Origin: Ophthalmolycus amberensis
Taxonomy: Eukaryota; Chordata; Actinopteri; Perciformes; Zoarcidae
Assembly (NCBI GenBank): GCA_024529925.1
Contig: JAFEUB010001421.1
Location: 496,001 to 560,000 of the forward strand
Length of the DNA stretch: 64,000 nucleotides
Direction of reading: 5' to 3'
Position numbers and translations under genes: made by a program. Below the pieces are notes generated by a model. The model was given only the letters and a program-made list of their open reading frames with translations. It was not told the DNA's origin and did no database searches. Below, one piece after another: positions 25,852 to 37,255 of this stretch (position 1 is the stretch's first letter; each line of letters opens with the position of its first letter).

Positions 25852-26301
25852 CTGTGTGTGTGTGTGTGTGTGTGTGTATTGTATGGGCAGGGCTCCGACC
25901 TGGTCTCCTCCCGGCTTCCTGATTACAATTCACCTCACCTGCCCAGTCAAACCAGCTGCACTCCATCAACTCATCAACTCAACAGTATATCTACCCTGGT
26001 TCTTCATCCACTCACGTGGTAGTTCTTGGCCGCGCTGTTTGAGAATAATTCAGAGTTTTTCTCCCCAGTGTTTTTTCATTGCATTGACCCGTCTCCCTGT
26101 TCCCGCAGTTTTGTCATCCTCCTGGTTCCACAGTCTGCCTGCCCTAGCCCTACCTCCTCCTGCCTGGATTACATCCTCACCCTCCCTGGATTTTCCCGCT
26201 GTGCTCCGGTTGTTTCCCCCCTTGGTTTCCTGGTCAATAAACCTTTACACCTATGCTCCCTGGTCTCTGCCTGCGTTTGGGTCCACATTCACACCCCGTG
26301 A
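25852..26301 (+). mobile_element. LTR of the ...CCGTGACA class
   Basis: The right end is ccccgtgaca (26292-26301). The body is C/T-rich with a TATA-like agtatatctaccc (about 25984) and a polyadenylation signal (gtcaataaacc, about 26233). This pattern recurs in the blocks at 36600-36918 (minus) and 47834-49297 (plus), which begin TGTCACGG. It is probably a solo LTR of a Ty3-like retrotransposon. The left edge, in the TG repeat (25854-25878), is unsure. The 201-codon frame inside is not a gene. Confidence 0.6.
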
Positions 26302-26355
26302 CAAAACCAGCACAGCCGCTGCCTTTACAACCCAGCCTCGGTGTATCCTGCAGAG

Positions 26356-27408
26356 CAGGGATTCCCAAAGTGTAGTGAGTTGCCTCTGGTCTCGCGATTT
26401 GGTGGTCTCAGGTCTCATGGTGCAGTCCTGTCTCCTAAAAATTACGTTCCCCCAAAACTAAAATGCATTCTCAAATACGTTTGACCACAAACGTATTTTC
26501 TCTCCCGATTACGTTTGTGTTTGACGTATTACAAATACGTTTCTCATCAACATATCTTTGCCATACTCTAGTCTTTATTATTTTTCTGTGATTTGCCTCG
26601 CCCGCGGCCTGTTCCGAGGGCTGACAGACCTGACGATCGGGTGCCTCGCGGCGGGGGCGGCTGGAGACCTCGCGTCCCGGCGCCAACGGGTGAGCGCCCG
26701 CCACTCTGAACCATAAAACCAAGTCCCGGATTTCACCCGGGGGATATTCTGGAGGTATTGTGACCGGGTGATGTGCCTCGTTGCTGGGGAGGTATGAGCC
26801 GAGAGTGGCGGGGTGTTATGGAGGTATATATTACAACTCGGTGTTGTTCCCGTGCGTGGATGAGCGCATTTCTGCCGGAGACAGGCGGCGTGTTGTGGTA
26901 GTATTCTGATCGCGTAATAGGGAGAAGGAGAGGCGGTGGTGGAGAGGGAAAAAAAATGTTAAGAGATGGTGGAATGTATGATTGGGGAGAGAGCGAGAGA
27001 GCGAGAGAGGCAAAAAAGTTGGACGTGATCCCGCATCCAACAACAGTGTCGCGCGCATCGGTGCTTTGTCCGAAGACATCCTGGCTACATTAGTCGGGAG
27101 CGTGAAGAAGAGTGAGTTTTACTCTCTGCAAGTAGACGAGTCTACAGATGTGGCCAATCTGGCCAATCTTCTGGTGTACGTCAGTTACCTTTTCGAAGGC
27201 ACGGTGCAGGAAGTTTTTTTGTCTTTTTTATCTTGTAAACAAACGCCATGCGCGAGCAAACTGTTCTCATTAGTCCGATTTGTATGCGGCTATAAATAGG
27301 CTCTGTTGCTTTTTATTTTTTAAGTTGTGGGGGGGGGGGATTGGGGGTGCGGGAACCCGGTCGGGATGTAGAAGGGGGTGCGTGGCCTAAAAAGTTTGGG
27401 AACCGCTG
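26356..27408 (+). mobile_element. hAT element with near-perfect 8-bp TSD
   Basis: The termini are cagggattcccaaag (left) and gtttgggaaccgctg (right). The flanking 8-mers are ctgcagag (26348-26355) and ctgtagag (27409-27416), 7 of 8 identical. The right ~85 bp recur at 52420-52506. The interior contains a GC-rich block (about 26590-26760) of unknown origin and a transposase fragment at 26982-27299. It is internally rearranged. Confidence 0.85.
26982..27299 (+). pseudogene. hAT transposase catalytic-region fragment
   Basis: The frame contains KKSEFYSLQVDESTDVANL and LLVYVSYLFEGTVQEVF, which match the start of the RNase-H-like region of ZBED5-type hAT transposases (the DESTD motif). It is preceded by a charged stretch unlike the family, and it ends in a stop at 27299 long before the dimerisation domain. 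The BED finger is absent. It lies within the hAT element 26356-27408 and in the same orientation. Confidence 0.8.
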
Positions 27409-27416
27409 CTGTAGAG

Positions 27417-28197
27417 CAGTAGTTCTCAACTGGTCTGGCTGCGGGACCCACCATCACCCCTTAATGACAAACTGCGACCCAAATTGACAAGTTTCAACTT
27501 CTCAAATTTATTTAATGAAAAGATGGTGCAGTTTGAACCGGAACTGAAAATGTCCCCGTCCCACACGTTTCTTGTAAACGAGTGAAACTGCTTTGTTATG
27601 TCTGTAGATTCGTCCATTTGTAATGCAAAATGACCATTTGCCTAAATTCGAGCTGTGGTCTGTCATCCGACATGTCTTCAATTAGTTTACTTATAGTGTC
27701 ATTTGACAGAGGTATAGTTTACAGTTTATCTGCCGCTGATTGATCCAACACGTCCATGGCTGCAGGTAAGTAAGACACTTGTGTCTTGAAGTCGTCTTCG
27801 AAAGTACTCAACAGGTTTATTTTTGAGAGAAGGGTGTTTTGTTTCCAAATGCCGCTTCAGTTTTGACGGCTTTATGCTTTCTTCTGCCAGAATCTCACTG
27901 CACAAGAGGTTTTTGCCCTCTTTTGTCCTTAATGTAAGAAAATCCATATCTCATGTAGTCGGTGTCGTACTTGTGAAAACTAACTTTGTGGGTGTTGAAG
28001 AAGAAGAAGAAGTGTTCTATACTGTGAAATAGCGGGTGTCTATTAGCATTACAAGGCGTTAAGGAGTGTGAATAGACGGCACTCCGCTGCATAAAAACAA
28101 ATCCCTTTCAAAATAAAAGCACAGGATTTTTTTTCTTTTTCTTCCAGACAAAGGCCCACCCAAAAGTGGGTCGTGACCCACGAGTTGAGAATTACTG
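27417..28197 (-). mobile_element. second hAT element, abutting the first
   Basis: The termini cagtagttctcaactgg (left) and gagttgagaattactg (right) are inverted repeats. It starts directly after the right-hand target copy of the preceding element (ctgtagag). The right flank (ctagaata) does not match cleanly, so its own target duplication is decayed or was lost. It carries minus-strand transposase remnants. Confidence 0.85.
27590..28030 (-). pseudogene. hAT transposase remnant with BED finger
   Basis: On the minus strand the frame 28092-27895 gives KVSFHKYDTDYMRYGFSY, the usual N-terminus of this transposase group. The frame 27947-27726 gives KPSKLKRHLETKHP, the histidine half of a BED zinc finger, followed by EYFRRRL. 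Further on, DESTDITKQ at about 27593-27617 is the start of the catalytic region in yet another frame. The frames are out of register and the catalytic and dimerisation parts are largely deleted. Confidence 0.8.
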
Positions 28198-28202
28198 CTA
28201 GA

Positions 28203-28560
28203 ATATTGTATGTTTCTCTCAAGGCTGATATGGAAAAGTTAATACATGCTTGTATCTCTAGTAGGCTGGACCATTTTAATGATGTCCTGTCTAGTGTGTC
28301 TAAGAGAGCCCACATTACTCTCAGATATTTGAAATAGATAACTTCATGATTTTTTTTAAATCCCTGAAAGGCTTTGCTCCATCTAATCTAGAAATGAGTG
28401 CCTGCAAGGTTCCTTACATCCTCCAGCTCAAGCCTGAGGTCACAACTACAGGCATGGAGGCAGATCTTCGTTATGCTCTCAAAGTATGGAGCCTGATGGT
28501 TCAAGGGACTTTACATCTTAAGCTGATATACTACCAGCAACAAACAAATCATTTGTTCAT
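28203..28560 (+). pseudogene. diverged L2-type LINE ORF remnant
   Basis: One frame (28203-28340) reads KADMEKLIHACISSRLDHF, then NDVLSSVSKRAHITL. The next (from 28346) contains FKSLKGFAPSNLE, then LRYALKVWS. These are the same C-terminal blocks seen at 2930-3350, but more diverged and interrupted by a stop and a deletion between the blocks. It is an old insertion, unrelated to the recent L2 copies. Confidence 0.7.
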
Positions 28561-28587
28561 GCATTGGTGATATTTTAAAAGTTTGGG

Positions 28588-28735
28588 CTTTTTTTACTTC
28601 CATAACATGTCTTCTGTCAGACTAGTGGAAAGAGAACATCCACAATACACATTTAGGTGTAGATTTCTCCTGAATTCACCAAAAAGTACCATTACATAAT
28701 GCCTTTCAGAAAACGTGTAATACCAAAAGGTAAAA
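28588..28735 (+). repeat. dispersed repeat, copy 1
   Basis: Homologous to 47540-47735 in the same orientation: shared phrases include ttccataaca, gtcttct, actagtgg, cacattta and aagtaatgcc/cataatgcc. The class is unknown. Confidence 0.65.
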
Positions 28736-28865
28736 GCAAAGAGAGCAACAAAAAGAAGACAATTAATAAATGAATGCAAGTAATCAACAGGGGAAGTGTG
28801 GAGAATTTCAGTATTAAACGCATTATAAGTACGATTAAATAACCCCCCTAGTGATGAGTAGAAGT

Positions 28866-29445
28866 GTCACAATAATAATATGTTAGTCACTATGTTTACA
28901 ATATTCTTGCTTATAGAAGATATGTGTTACAGTATATTAACGAATTGAATGTATTAAATCATAAAAGTATAGTCACTAAAGGTATTAAAACACTGAATAG
29001 TTTGAGGGTCAGACAGGGAAACTGGTGGGACATGCAACAAATGGAGGATGTGGTCAGTGGGGAGGACAAGCTGACCAGAGGTGGAGTCAAGACAGATGTT
29101 TTGCGAGGAGAGAAGATGTTTCGCTAAAGGATCGATCCAGGGAGGGGACAGAAGTCAAATGGAGCCAATCACTAATCGCCACGGAGGGTCATTCAGATGT
29201 TTTATGACTGTTTCGGACATTTCCAACTGTCGGGGCATATAAGAGACTGTTCTGGAGCAAATTCCTCAGACCACATCCGCTCTCGTTTTTCAGTACCTGA
29301 ATTCAGACCTGTGAGTGAGATGCGTGTGTGTGGTCTCTGTTCTCGAGAACATTACTATTGATAGTTAATTCCGTTTGTAAGTGAACTTTGTGTAGTACAT
29401 TAAATATTGTTTAATTTTGAAACCGGATCCAGTTCCGTTTTTCTG
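28866..29445 (+). mobile_element. possible LTR-like block
   Basis: It contains a good TATA motif (gggcatataagaga, at 29233-29246) placed ~200 bp before an A/T-rich attaaatattg that may serve as polyadenylation signal. The upstream part is a purine-rich stretch, as in some U3 regions. Edges and a target duplication were not found, so this is a weak call; an unknown promoter is equally possible. Confidence 0.3.
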
Positions 29446-30766
29446 ATGCGATTGTGCAGTAGGAAGCTTGAAGCCGAGATCTCCCTGCAGCCTGCCGAAG
29501 CCTCGCATCCTTCTGTTTTAAACCCTAACAGAAGTTTCATGGTGATATCCATTCCCCCCCGATTCATCGCATTCCCCTATGTTCCAGAAATCCCCACTTC
29601 AGTAGCACTTACATACGGCGAACTTTCCCAGTATCGTTCCTATCTATATTCTGAAGGTTTTTAAAGAGGGGATTGTTCATATATCATTCAGAGCCTGGTT
29701 TGTCAAATTTCATTCCTAAAAACATGGCGAAAATAGATTTTATTTGTGGCTACTGACAGTATTTTAGAATTTATGGAGTGAAACAAAGAGAGATCCAGTT
29801 TTTCTGTCATTTTCACTTGTTCTAGACACATCAGCTTCACAAGGAATTAAAATTACAGATCACAGCTATTAAATAGTTGGGTGTCTCCAGGTCATTTTAT
29901 CATTGTTTAAATGGGGCTTCGGTTTTCCATAACCAGGGAGAATGACAGCGGCTGCAGCACTATTATCTCCCCGAGAAGGGATGAACTGGGGCCAAATGGA
30001 GTAATGCTCATGGTGAGGGACATTGAGGAGGTCAGGTCAGCCATTCAGCGGGGACAGTAATGGCCGCTTTGTGCCTCGCCCTGAAAATGACAGCAAAGAT
30101 TACAGGTAGGCCCCGAGCCACACAAATTCCCAGAGAAGTCGTGGATGACACTGTCACTTGGCCCAGGTCTTAGGTGGATTAGGGCTGACAAACACAAAAC
30201 AGGATAAATGACCTGCTCATCTTGGTGTGAAAAACATACATTCTCACCATAATAGTTACACAGCACCTTCTTATTCTGCTTGGCTGTCCCCACTAAAAAT
30301 AAAATAAATATTGCCTGCCTTTAATTGATCATAGGACAGGTCTCTGGAAGCGTATTGCCTCCAGGTGAAATAGTTAAAGGTTATAAAAGTACAAATCGTC
30401 ATTTGCATATCCAATCAGTGTGACAGTGTTGCAAAATTATAGACTTAAAGTGATGAACCTCAAGCTTTTCATTACATCAAACCCGATATGGGCAAAATTG
30501 CCAGCAATTTCTTTAAAAATAGCTGTTCAATGTATTTACATTTTGTAGTTGTATACAGTCATTTTCGATGTCACTGGTAGTCTGCCACACTGCTCAGTAT
30601 TCAAATCACATATCCACACACGAGAGATCCACGGGAAACAATGCATGCATGTACTCAATGTGATACAGAAGGCATAGGCTGGTGCATGTGCACATTTCAA
30701 AGACAACAAAAGATGTGATCCTAATAGAGCCGTCCCTTTTTCAAAAACAGAATCCGCCTAGCCCTA
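29446..30766. other. unassigned stretch
   Basis: No coding exon or repeat with a second copy in the window was seen. Confidence 0.4.
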
Positions 30767-30774
30767 TCCTAAAC

Positions 30775-31761
30775 CAGGGGTCGGCAACCTGCGGCTCTTT
30801 AGCCTCTGTTGCGGCTCCCTGAGGTCCCCAAATGGCGCACCGGATCCGGACCCAGGAACTAAAAACGATAGATATTTCGGAATTATACATATTGGGCACA
30901 GAGTTTAAACTTTAATCGGCGCATCTTATTCAGCCGTTACGGCACTTGTTCGGCGGTGCAGGAAACACACCGACCAATGCATTGCAAAGCACATCACGTG
31001 ATGCAGCTCAGCCAATCAAATATGGGTATTCTGACAAGTTTCCTGATTTGAGCGAGGTTTACACACACACCGTGACACACGGGGCTGAGACGAGGAAATA
31101 GAAAGAAGAGCAGGGTAATTGTGCTAATCGAAGAAGGTATCTCACATGACGTTCTCTAAAAAGAGAAATATGTTCAGAGAGAATATAATTTATAAGCAAG
31201 AATGAACAGAATCTTATGTTAATTATTCTCACACAGGCAGTTAAATCCTCTACCCCTGTCAAGCGCTTTTCCCTGCAGGTGGCTAATCATGACGTTCAGA
31301 CCCCCGCCCTCTGTAAACTATCAATGGATAAATCCCAAAAAAGAAAAGTCACGGAGAATAGAGATTTTAACTGCATGGACGTCTTCATTTGCTTTCACTG
31401 CCAACGATGCTGACTTACCTGCATGCTTCCACAACAAGCACACAGCATTTGCTGAAAAGTGTCACGCTGGAGATGAGCGAAAAAGAGCGATTTCTCAGCT
31501 GCTGCAGAAAACTCTCCTCTTCATAAGAGTTTGATATTGTTATAACAGGTAAAATTGCAAAACAATGTCAAGAATTGTCTTTATTCTTGTTCTATATTTT
31601 AATAAATACAACAAACTATAGTTTTTGTATATATATAATGTAACTATATATACAACTTTATAAGCTGTGATATCAAATAGCTTTTGCGACTCCAGACTAA
31701 TTTTATTTGGTGGAAAATAGGGCAAAATGGCTCTTTGGATAGAAAAGGTTGCCGACCCCTG
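30775..31761 (+). mobile_element. hAT element, internally deleted, 8-bp TSD
   Basis: The termini caggggtcggcaacc and ggttgccgacccctg are perfect 15-bp inverted repeats. The element is flanked by the perfect 8-bp duplication tcctaaac (30767-30774 and 31762-31769). It keeps only the 5' part of the transposase gene. The preserved ends suggest a fairly recent non-autonomous copy. Confidence 0.95.
31324..31534 (+). pseudogene. BED-finger hAT transposase N-terminus, frameshifted
   Basis: It starts MDKSQKRKVTENRDFNC and continues in another frame with SFAFTANDADLPACF, then HNKHTAFAEK and DERKRAISQLLQK. This is the N-terminus of the GTF2IRD2/ZBED-like hAT transposases. The frame changes near 31375-31385, and the centre of the BED finger between the first Cys (PAC) and the His pair (HNKH) is missing. 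Everything after residue ~80 is deleted. Confidence 0.8.
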
Positions 31762-32014
31762 TCCTAAACAAAAGTACATCAGTGGATCATTCCTTTGCCA
31801 TTGTAGGGGGAAAAAAATCAGGAAGGTCCGATGATGTAGTTCTGCATAATAATTAGCAATTATATTCTGCTTGTTGCATGGACAGTGAGTATTTTCGGGG
31901 GGCAATGGACCTTCGAAACTAAGGCCGTTTGTTTTTTAAACGGGCTGTCGGTCCAATGGGACGTTAACGGGCTTCAGATTAATGGGCCGACGGAATAATG
32001 GCATGGCACCGTTG

Positions 32015-32302
32015 AGGTAAATGGACTGTACTTGTATAGCCGTAACCCTAACCCTTTTTTAGTCTTACAGCCACTTAAAAGGGCTGTAACACTATAAATC
32101 ATCATTCACCCATTCAGACACTGATAACCGGGGCTACCATGACTATCTAACATTCATACAACATTCACATACCATAGGCACAGCGACAGGAGACATTTGG
32201 GGTTCAGTGTCTTGCCCAAGGACACGGACCAGCGGAGCTGGGTATCGAACCGCCAGATCCTCCGATTCAAGGACAACCATGTTCTACCACTGAGCCACAG
32301 CT
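32015..32302 (-). mobile_element. tRNA-derived SINE
   Basis: Read on the minus strand, the head has an A box (gtggctcagtggtagaac, at 32283-32300) and a B box (ggcggttcgatacc, about 32241-32254). The body includes agacactgaacccc, and the far end contains agtacagtccattta. This is a widespread fish SINE layout. It differs from the family at 17139 and 48469 in its tail. Confidence 0.8.
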
Positions 32303-32434
32303 CTGAGGGAACATAAGGTGCAGAAAACATAAGGCTGAGGGAACTTCGGCCTGAGGGAACATAGGGCTGAGGGAACTTCAGGTTGAAGGAACATGGGGCT
32401 GAGGGAACTTCAGGTTGAAGGAACATGGGGCTGA
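32303..32434. repeat. short minisatellite
   Basis: Imperfect units of the type gaggctgagggaactt and caggttgaaggaacatgggg repeat about four times. The minus-strand frame across it is a translated repeat, not a gene. Confidence 0.85.
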
Positions 32435-34039
32435 ACTCAAATTCTGTCAAAAGTATCACATAATTATGACAAAGTAATTCGATTTGGATTTTGTAGCAAT
32501 CATGCACTAGCTTGTACAAGCTACAATACATTTGAATTGTCATGCCGAGATAAGTTACTCATATTTCTCGTCTCGTATACTGTATATTCCTGAAAGAACT
32601 AGGCTTCCGTGTATTTCATGCAAAAAAATAACAACGTATGAGAGAGGAGCTTTGAACCCAGAGACACCCATTTCATCTCTGCAACATTTATGTGCACAGG
32701 ACAAACAAAGTGTGCATATCTGTGAACACCACATGGGGGTACACATGCATGAATCATACACTGTGGTCCCTTGCACTTATTGCCAATGCACAGTAGTGTC
32801 TAAGAGCAGACGGGTCCCCCTCGCTCCATTGTTGTCCTTGATGGCATGATGAGACGCATTGTGTGAAAAATTGCCTGCACTGCGGCTAAGGGGGGGACGT
32901 GTTGTCATGCCTCTAAAGATTGAAAATGAGATTCTGCGTTGTCGACAATGTGGGGAACGGTTCATACAGCGTTGTGTGCTGTGTGTGAGAGAAACATATG
33001 TGAATGCTGCAGCTGAAAATGTCTGGGAGGAAATTTCATCTGTCCGCTTTATTCCGATACATCCGAGTGGCTTCACATATTATGGATGTGTGGCATTGGT
33101 TCAGATTACCCAAGTCAGTTATTCATGAGTGGAAACACTATGAATCCCATTGCTATTTATCAGCTACTGACTTACACTTCTCCCTGTGACTCTAATTCTG
33201 TTATACTTCCCAAAGCTTATCAATCACGTGCCATCTCACAACAGGAGCAATTATGTAAATCTGGAAAATAATAACCAGAACACTTCTGCTGTTTCCTTGC
33301 TTGGCTGGTTTGTGTAACCAGGTTTCCTTTATGCATGCAGGACAAATAATGATCAGTTTCACCTTTGGTTTCTCACCACTTCACAGACTGTTGGCAGCAA
33401 TGGCAATATACAAAGGTAAAGTGTATATAACAGAGTGTATTCACCAGGTCTCTCTCCTTTAGCCCCCACCCCATAATAGAAAACTATACATTGGTTATTT
33501 TGTAGTTGTATGCACTTTATTCTGCTCTTTTTCATTAACTTAAATAGTATTGTATCAAAGGGAGAGTGTCTTAAAGAGACAGGCACTAACACGTAGCGTT
33601 AACAGATGGAGGGTGAATATAGATGTATTATGAAAGTATGAAAAAATGGTGTTTTTTGAACAGGAAATCATGTAAACATACAAAATACAAATATGAACAA
33701 GATACCTCCCCTTTAAATAGGTGTGTAAAATTGGATTTTTGTCCTGTTGGAGCACTCTGATAAACTGAAGCGCTAAAGTGACCAAGAGGACGAACACTTG
33801 CCAAAGAGACTTTTCCCAAACTGGCAACTGGCTTTAGAGTGATCTACATAGCAAGAAATGATTCATTAACATTAATATACATTAATTATGAATTTTAAAG
33901 CCTTAAATTGCGAGCTAAATTGTCCAGTATGACCAAAACGGTTGGTTTTCCACCATATTGACTCTAAAGTGAATGAATTTTCAGAGCAAGACTGCTTTCT
34001 TTGAGCCTTTGCGTCGCAAATAAAGGCATCAACCTATCA
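32435..34039. other. unassigned stretch
   Basis: Several overlapping frames of 60-105 codons occur on both strands around 32532-33270. None has domain motifs or start/splice context, and they overlap each other, so none is accepted. Confidence 0.4.
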
Positions 34040-34380
34040 CGTTGTGCGGAACGGACATGTTCAAAATGTACACTATACTGTACAACACATTGTCTCCGTA
34101 GTCCGAACCAAGATGGCTAAATACATTTCTCCTTTCGACTTTGACAAAGGCAGCGCGGATTAGATCCACTTCTGTTCTTACCTTTCACAATAAAAGCCCT
34201 GGACATACACTGCGTAACTATTTACCAGAGGGAACTCAAAGTCTCTCAGAGCATTTCATTAAAAGGAAACTCAATAAAGTAGCTTAGCTGTACAGCAAGG
34301 TACCTCAGACAGACCGCCAGACCCTGCTCTGGGTCAATAGGATCCTGGTAGTTGGTCCTCTGCCTGCACAAATCTATTCA
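34040..34380 (+). repeat. dispersed repeat, copy A
   Basis: Homologous to 36919-37255, ~2.9 kb away in the same orientation. Both start at tcacgttgtg and share gtagtccgaaccaaga, gtcaaaggcagcgc/gacaaaggcagcgc, ttacctttcacaataaaagc and ctgggtcaatag. The last ~45 bp here (gatcctggtagttgg, then tcctctgcctgcac) are inverted relative to copy B. Confidence 0.85.
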
Positions 34381-36599
34381 AACCTTTCATTTAACAAGTG
34401 TTGCAGCTGTCGCAAACCTGCCGGTATGAATAGCAACATTTTCACAGGCGACTATTTCACATTTCAACATGAAGCAAATTGGCTTCAACAGCGAAACCAC
34501 GACCATCCAGAAGAGCTTTCAGTAGACGCTGCGGAGCCTTTTAACTACTGACTCATGCTGCCGCATGTCTGCCAGGTGGAAAACACTTCTTGACAAGAAT
34601 AGTTCAGAGATGTTCAACGGCATGAGCGTTCAAATTGAGCTTTTACCTTGTTTAAATGCACTTTAATGCTGCATTGCTAGCGGCTGAGAAAACATTACAC
34701 AGGTGAAAAGAAACAACTGCTAATGGAAGCAAATCTGTGCCTTTGACTCACTGTGCGCGTATTGATTTGCATGCACCCGTGGGTCTCTTTCATTTCTCCT
34801 TGAATTTTCATTCTGCTCCTCCTGCATCAATGTCTGGGGCTTGCTTGCCGTTGGTTTCCACAGCCCCGGGGCTCTGCTATGGACACACACAGGCCGCAGG
34901 CCAAGCTCATCCCTAGTGTATGGTGTGAAAGGTAGGGGGGTCAGGACAGTGTGTGTGCGGAGGATATCGAGAAAGGAGTTCTGATAGCCTGTCCCCCGTT
35001 GGCGACCTCATCCCCACCTCGAAGTAATGAATCGGACAGATGTGTTGGATCAGCTCAGGGGGACGAAAAAAAAAAGAAAAGAAAAGCCTGACAGAGTTGA
35101 AATAGGAAGGAGGGACTTTTCTGAAGTGTGGTAAACAACCTCCATCGATGTTCTCCTCCTCTACTTGAGAGGCTACAGTGTAGAAGTAAGACTACTACGA
35201 ATTGTCTTGTCAGTGGTATGTGATTCAGAATTGTTTGGCCTGTACTTACAATTAAAGACATTGCAAATATCTTTTCCCCAGAACTTTAAAGGGAACATTG
35301 GGCACCTTTTATGAGACTATCCAGTGTTTATGATAAGTGTAGTTGATCGATAAATCCCTCAGTGTGCTATAAACCAGAAAGCTTGAGTTCGCAGCTGCAA
35401 AATCTGTTTCTCCCTGCGTCCAGACATTTGACGTGACAGTGACTTAGTTGGAGGTGAGGAACAACTACAGGCTACTTCAGTTCGCTTTCTCTGGGTAGCC
35501 GGTGGCAGTGCTCTAGACGCCATTCTAAAAGAAAAATGAAACTTCCTTGTTCCCTTTGCTTGTATTGCAAACTAGCTGCATTTCCAACAGCGAAGTAAGA
35601 CTATCATCCAGTAGACTGCTGTCCGTGTCCCGTGTGAAACCAAAAGTCAACGCTGTCCTACGGACGTCGACTAGTTTAGTTACGTAGTTTACTTGCGTGA
35701 GAAACATATTGATGCAACCCGTGATGTTTTCCTAAACCCAACCAAGGAGTTTTGTAAACCTAAAAACTAAGTAAATCTACGCTGGCAGTTTATTTTGAAA
35801 CCGACTCACTTTCCCCGACTCGTCCAAAACTGGCGTAACAGGGGCATCTAGAGCGTCATAGTTTGATGTGCGGAGACGGTATTCGACACGTGTTGCAGCG
35901 CAAAAGCAACAGCGGGAGCTGGAAGATGGAGACAATTGGAAACGGTGTAACCGAGCGATGGCCGTCTCGAGGACGTGTGGCAGGAGTGAGATAACTGAAA
36001 TAATAAGTCTTACAGAACTATACTTTTGAGACAGGACCCCTCTTCAACACAGGGCCTCAAGAGGTGATAATTGCCTATTTAAGGGCCCAATAGTCATTTC
36101 TGTTGACATTGACTGGTGCCCATTCCAAAAGTAATTTGCACTTCATCAATTAATCAACTGTTACACAGTAAACCTACGGCCTTTGAAGCCCCTCAACGTC
36201 CGTGACCCGGTTGGCAATCCAGCCTCGGGTTCTGCGGGTTAAACTCAATATTAACAGAACAAGGGACTCATTTATCTCCACTGCAATTATAATCCTTCAT
36301 TTGCACATGAAATAGTGAAGCACAGGCTCTTTGTGTGTTACACTAATGATTTAAAGTTTTGCATTTTCTCAAGCCATTGAGTCCTTGTTCACTCTTATTA
36401 ACTCTGGTGGACATTGTAGCAATTTGTTACGCATCTAATTACACTGTTATGTGGTTTTATTGTGCTACTGAAGTTTTATAGTTTAATTATATTATCATTT
36501 TACTGCGACCCAACCTTCCATACAAGGAGGAAAATTACCTCTTCAATGCGTATCCAAGCATGTGAATGCTTCACTCAGAGCAACTCTTTTTTTTATCCC
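34381..36599. other. mostly unassigned stretch
   Basis: The part 35615-35890 resembles blocks near 6715-6930 and 12855-13160 (gtcccgtgtgaaac at the left, gcgtcatagtttgatg at the right) and is probably an old repeat. A shorter related phrase (gcgtgtgaaac) lies at about 41084. No exon is recognised. Confidence 0.4.
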
Positions 36600-36918
36600 A
36601 TCCAAGAGTTCTACTAGAATTAGTAATATCGGGCAAAAATATCCAAAATCACAACACAAAGGCAAGGGAACAAACCAGGAGAACACGCTGGCGCACGGAG
36701 CAAACACGAGGGAGACACAACGCAGCGACAGACAGGGGAACGAACAAGGACGATCTGACAACCTGAACAGGGAAAGCAGGGGAGTATATATGTGTGGGGT
36801 GATGAGAAGATTGAAGGCAGCTGGGTGGACTGGGCAGGTGAGTAGGATGAGTGCAATCAAGGGAAACACACACAGACAGACAGACACAGGAACAGGGGGC
36901 AAAGCCTAAACCGTGACA
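36600..36918 (-). mobile_element. LTR fragment of the TGTCACGG class
   Basis: On the minus strand it starts tgtcacggtttaggc at 36918. It continues with a C/T-rich body, a TATA-like acacatatatactcccc (about 36780) and further pyrimidine-rich sequence. It resembles the LTRs at 25852 and 47834. The 3' end of the LTR was not found. It directly abuts repeat copy B at 36919. The 119-codon minus-strand frame inside is non-coding LTR sequence. Confidence 0.65.
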
Positions 36919-37255
36919 TCACGTTGTGAGGCCACCACATATTCACTACTGTATCCTTACAGTGTACAACAACATCGAGGACAATGTAGTCCGAACCAAG
37001 ACGGCACACTTTCATTGCTCCTTTCAACATTGTCAAAGGCAGCGCAGCCCAGATCCAATCCTTTTATTCTTACCTTTCACAATAAAAGCCCTATAGACAT
37101 ATACATATAGACTGCATAAATGTTTACCAGAGAGAACTCAAATTTACTCAAAGCATTTTGCTAGAAGGACACTATAAAATTGCTTAGAGTAACGGCTGTT
37201 CTGGGTCAATAGATTAGTGCAGGCAGAGGACCAACTACTGGGATCCTGTTGGAAC
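36919..37255 (+). repeat. dispersed repeat, copy B
   Basis: The partner of 34040-34380. Its terminal part (gtgcaggcagaggaccaac, then tactgggatcc) is the reverse complement of the corresponding part of copy A, while the ~280 bp before it are collinear. Confidence 0.85.

Noticed and set aside
25856..26461. 201-codon plus-strand frame
   Set aside because: It lies in a C/T-rich LTR and overlaps a TG microsatellite and the LTR end. Low-complexity Ser/Pro/Leu composition; two other frames are also open here.
26590..26760. GC-rich block considered as ribosomal RNA fragment
   Set aside because: No recognisable conserved rRNA core sequence; it lies inside a hAT element.
32040..32055. Telomere-like taaccctaaccc motif
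   Set aside because: Only two units (cgtaaccctaaccctt), too short to be an interstitial telomere tract.
36543..36909. 119- and 115-codon frames on both strands
   Set aside because: Both read through one LTR fragment; no domain or codon signal.
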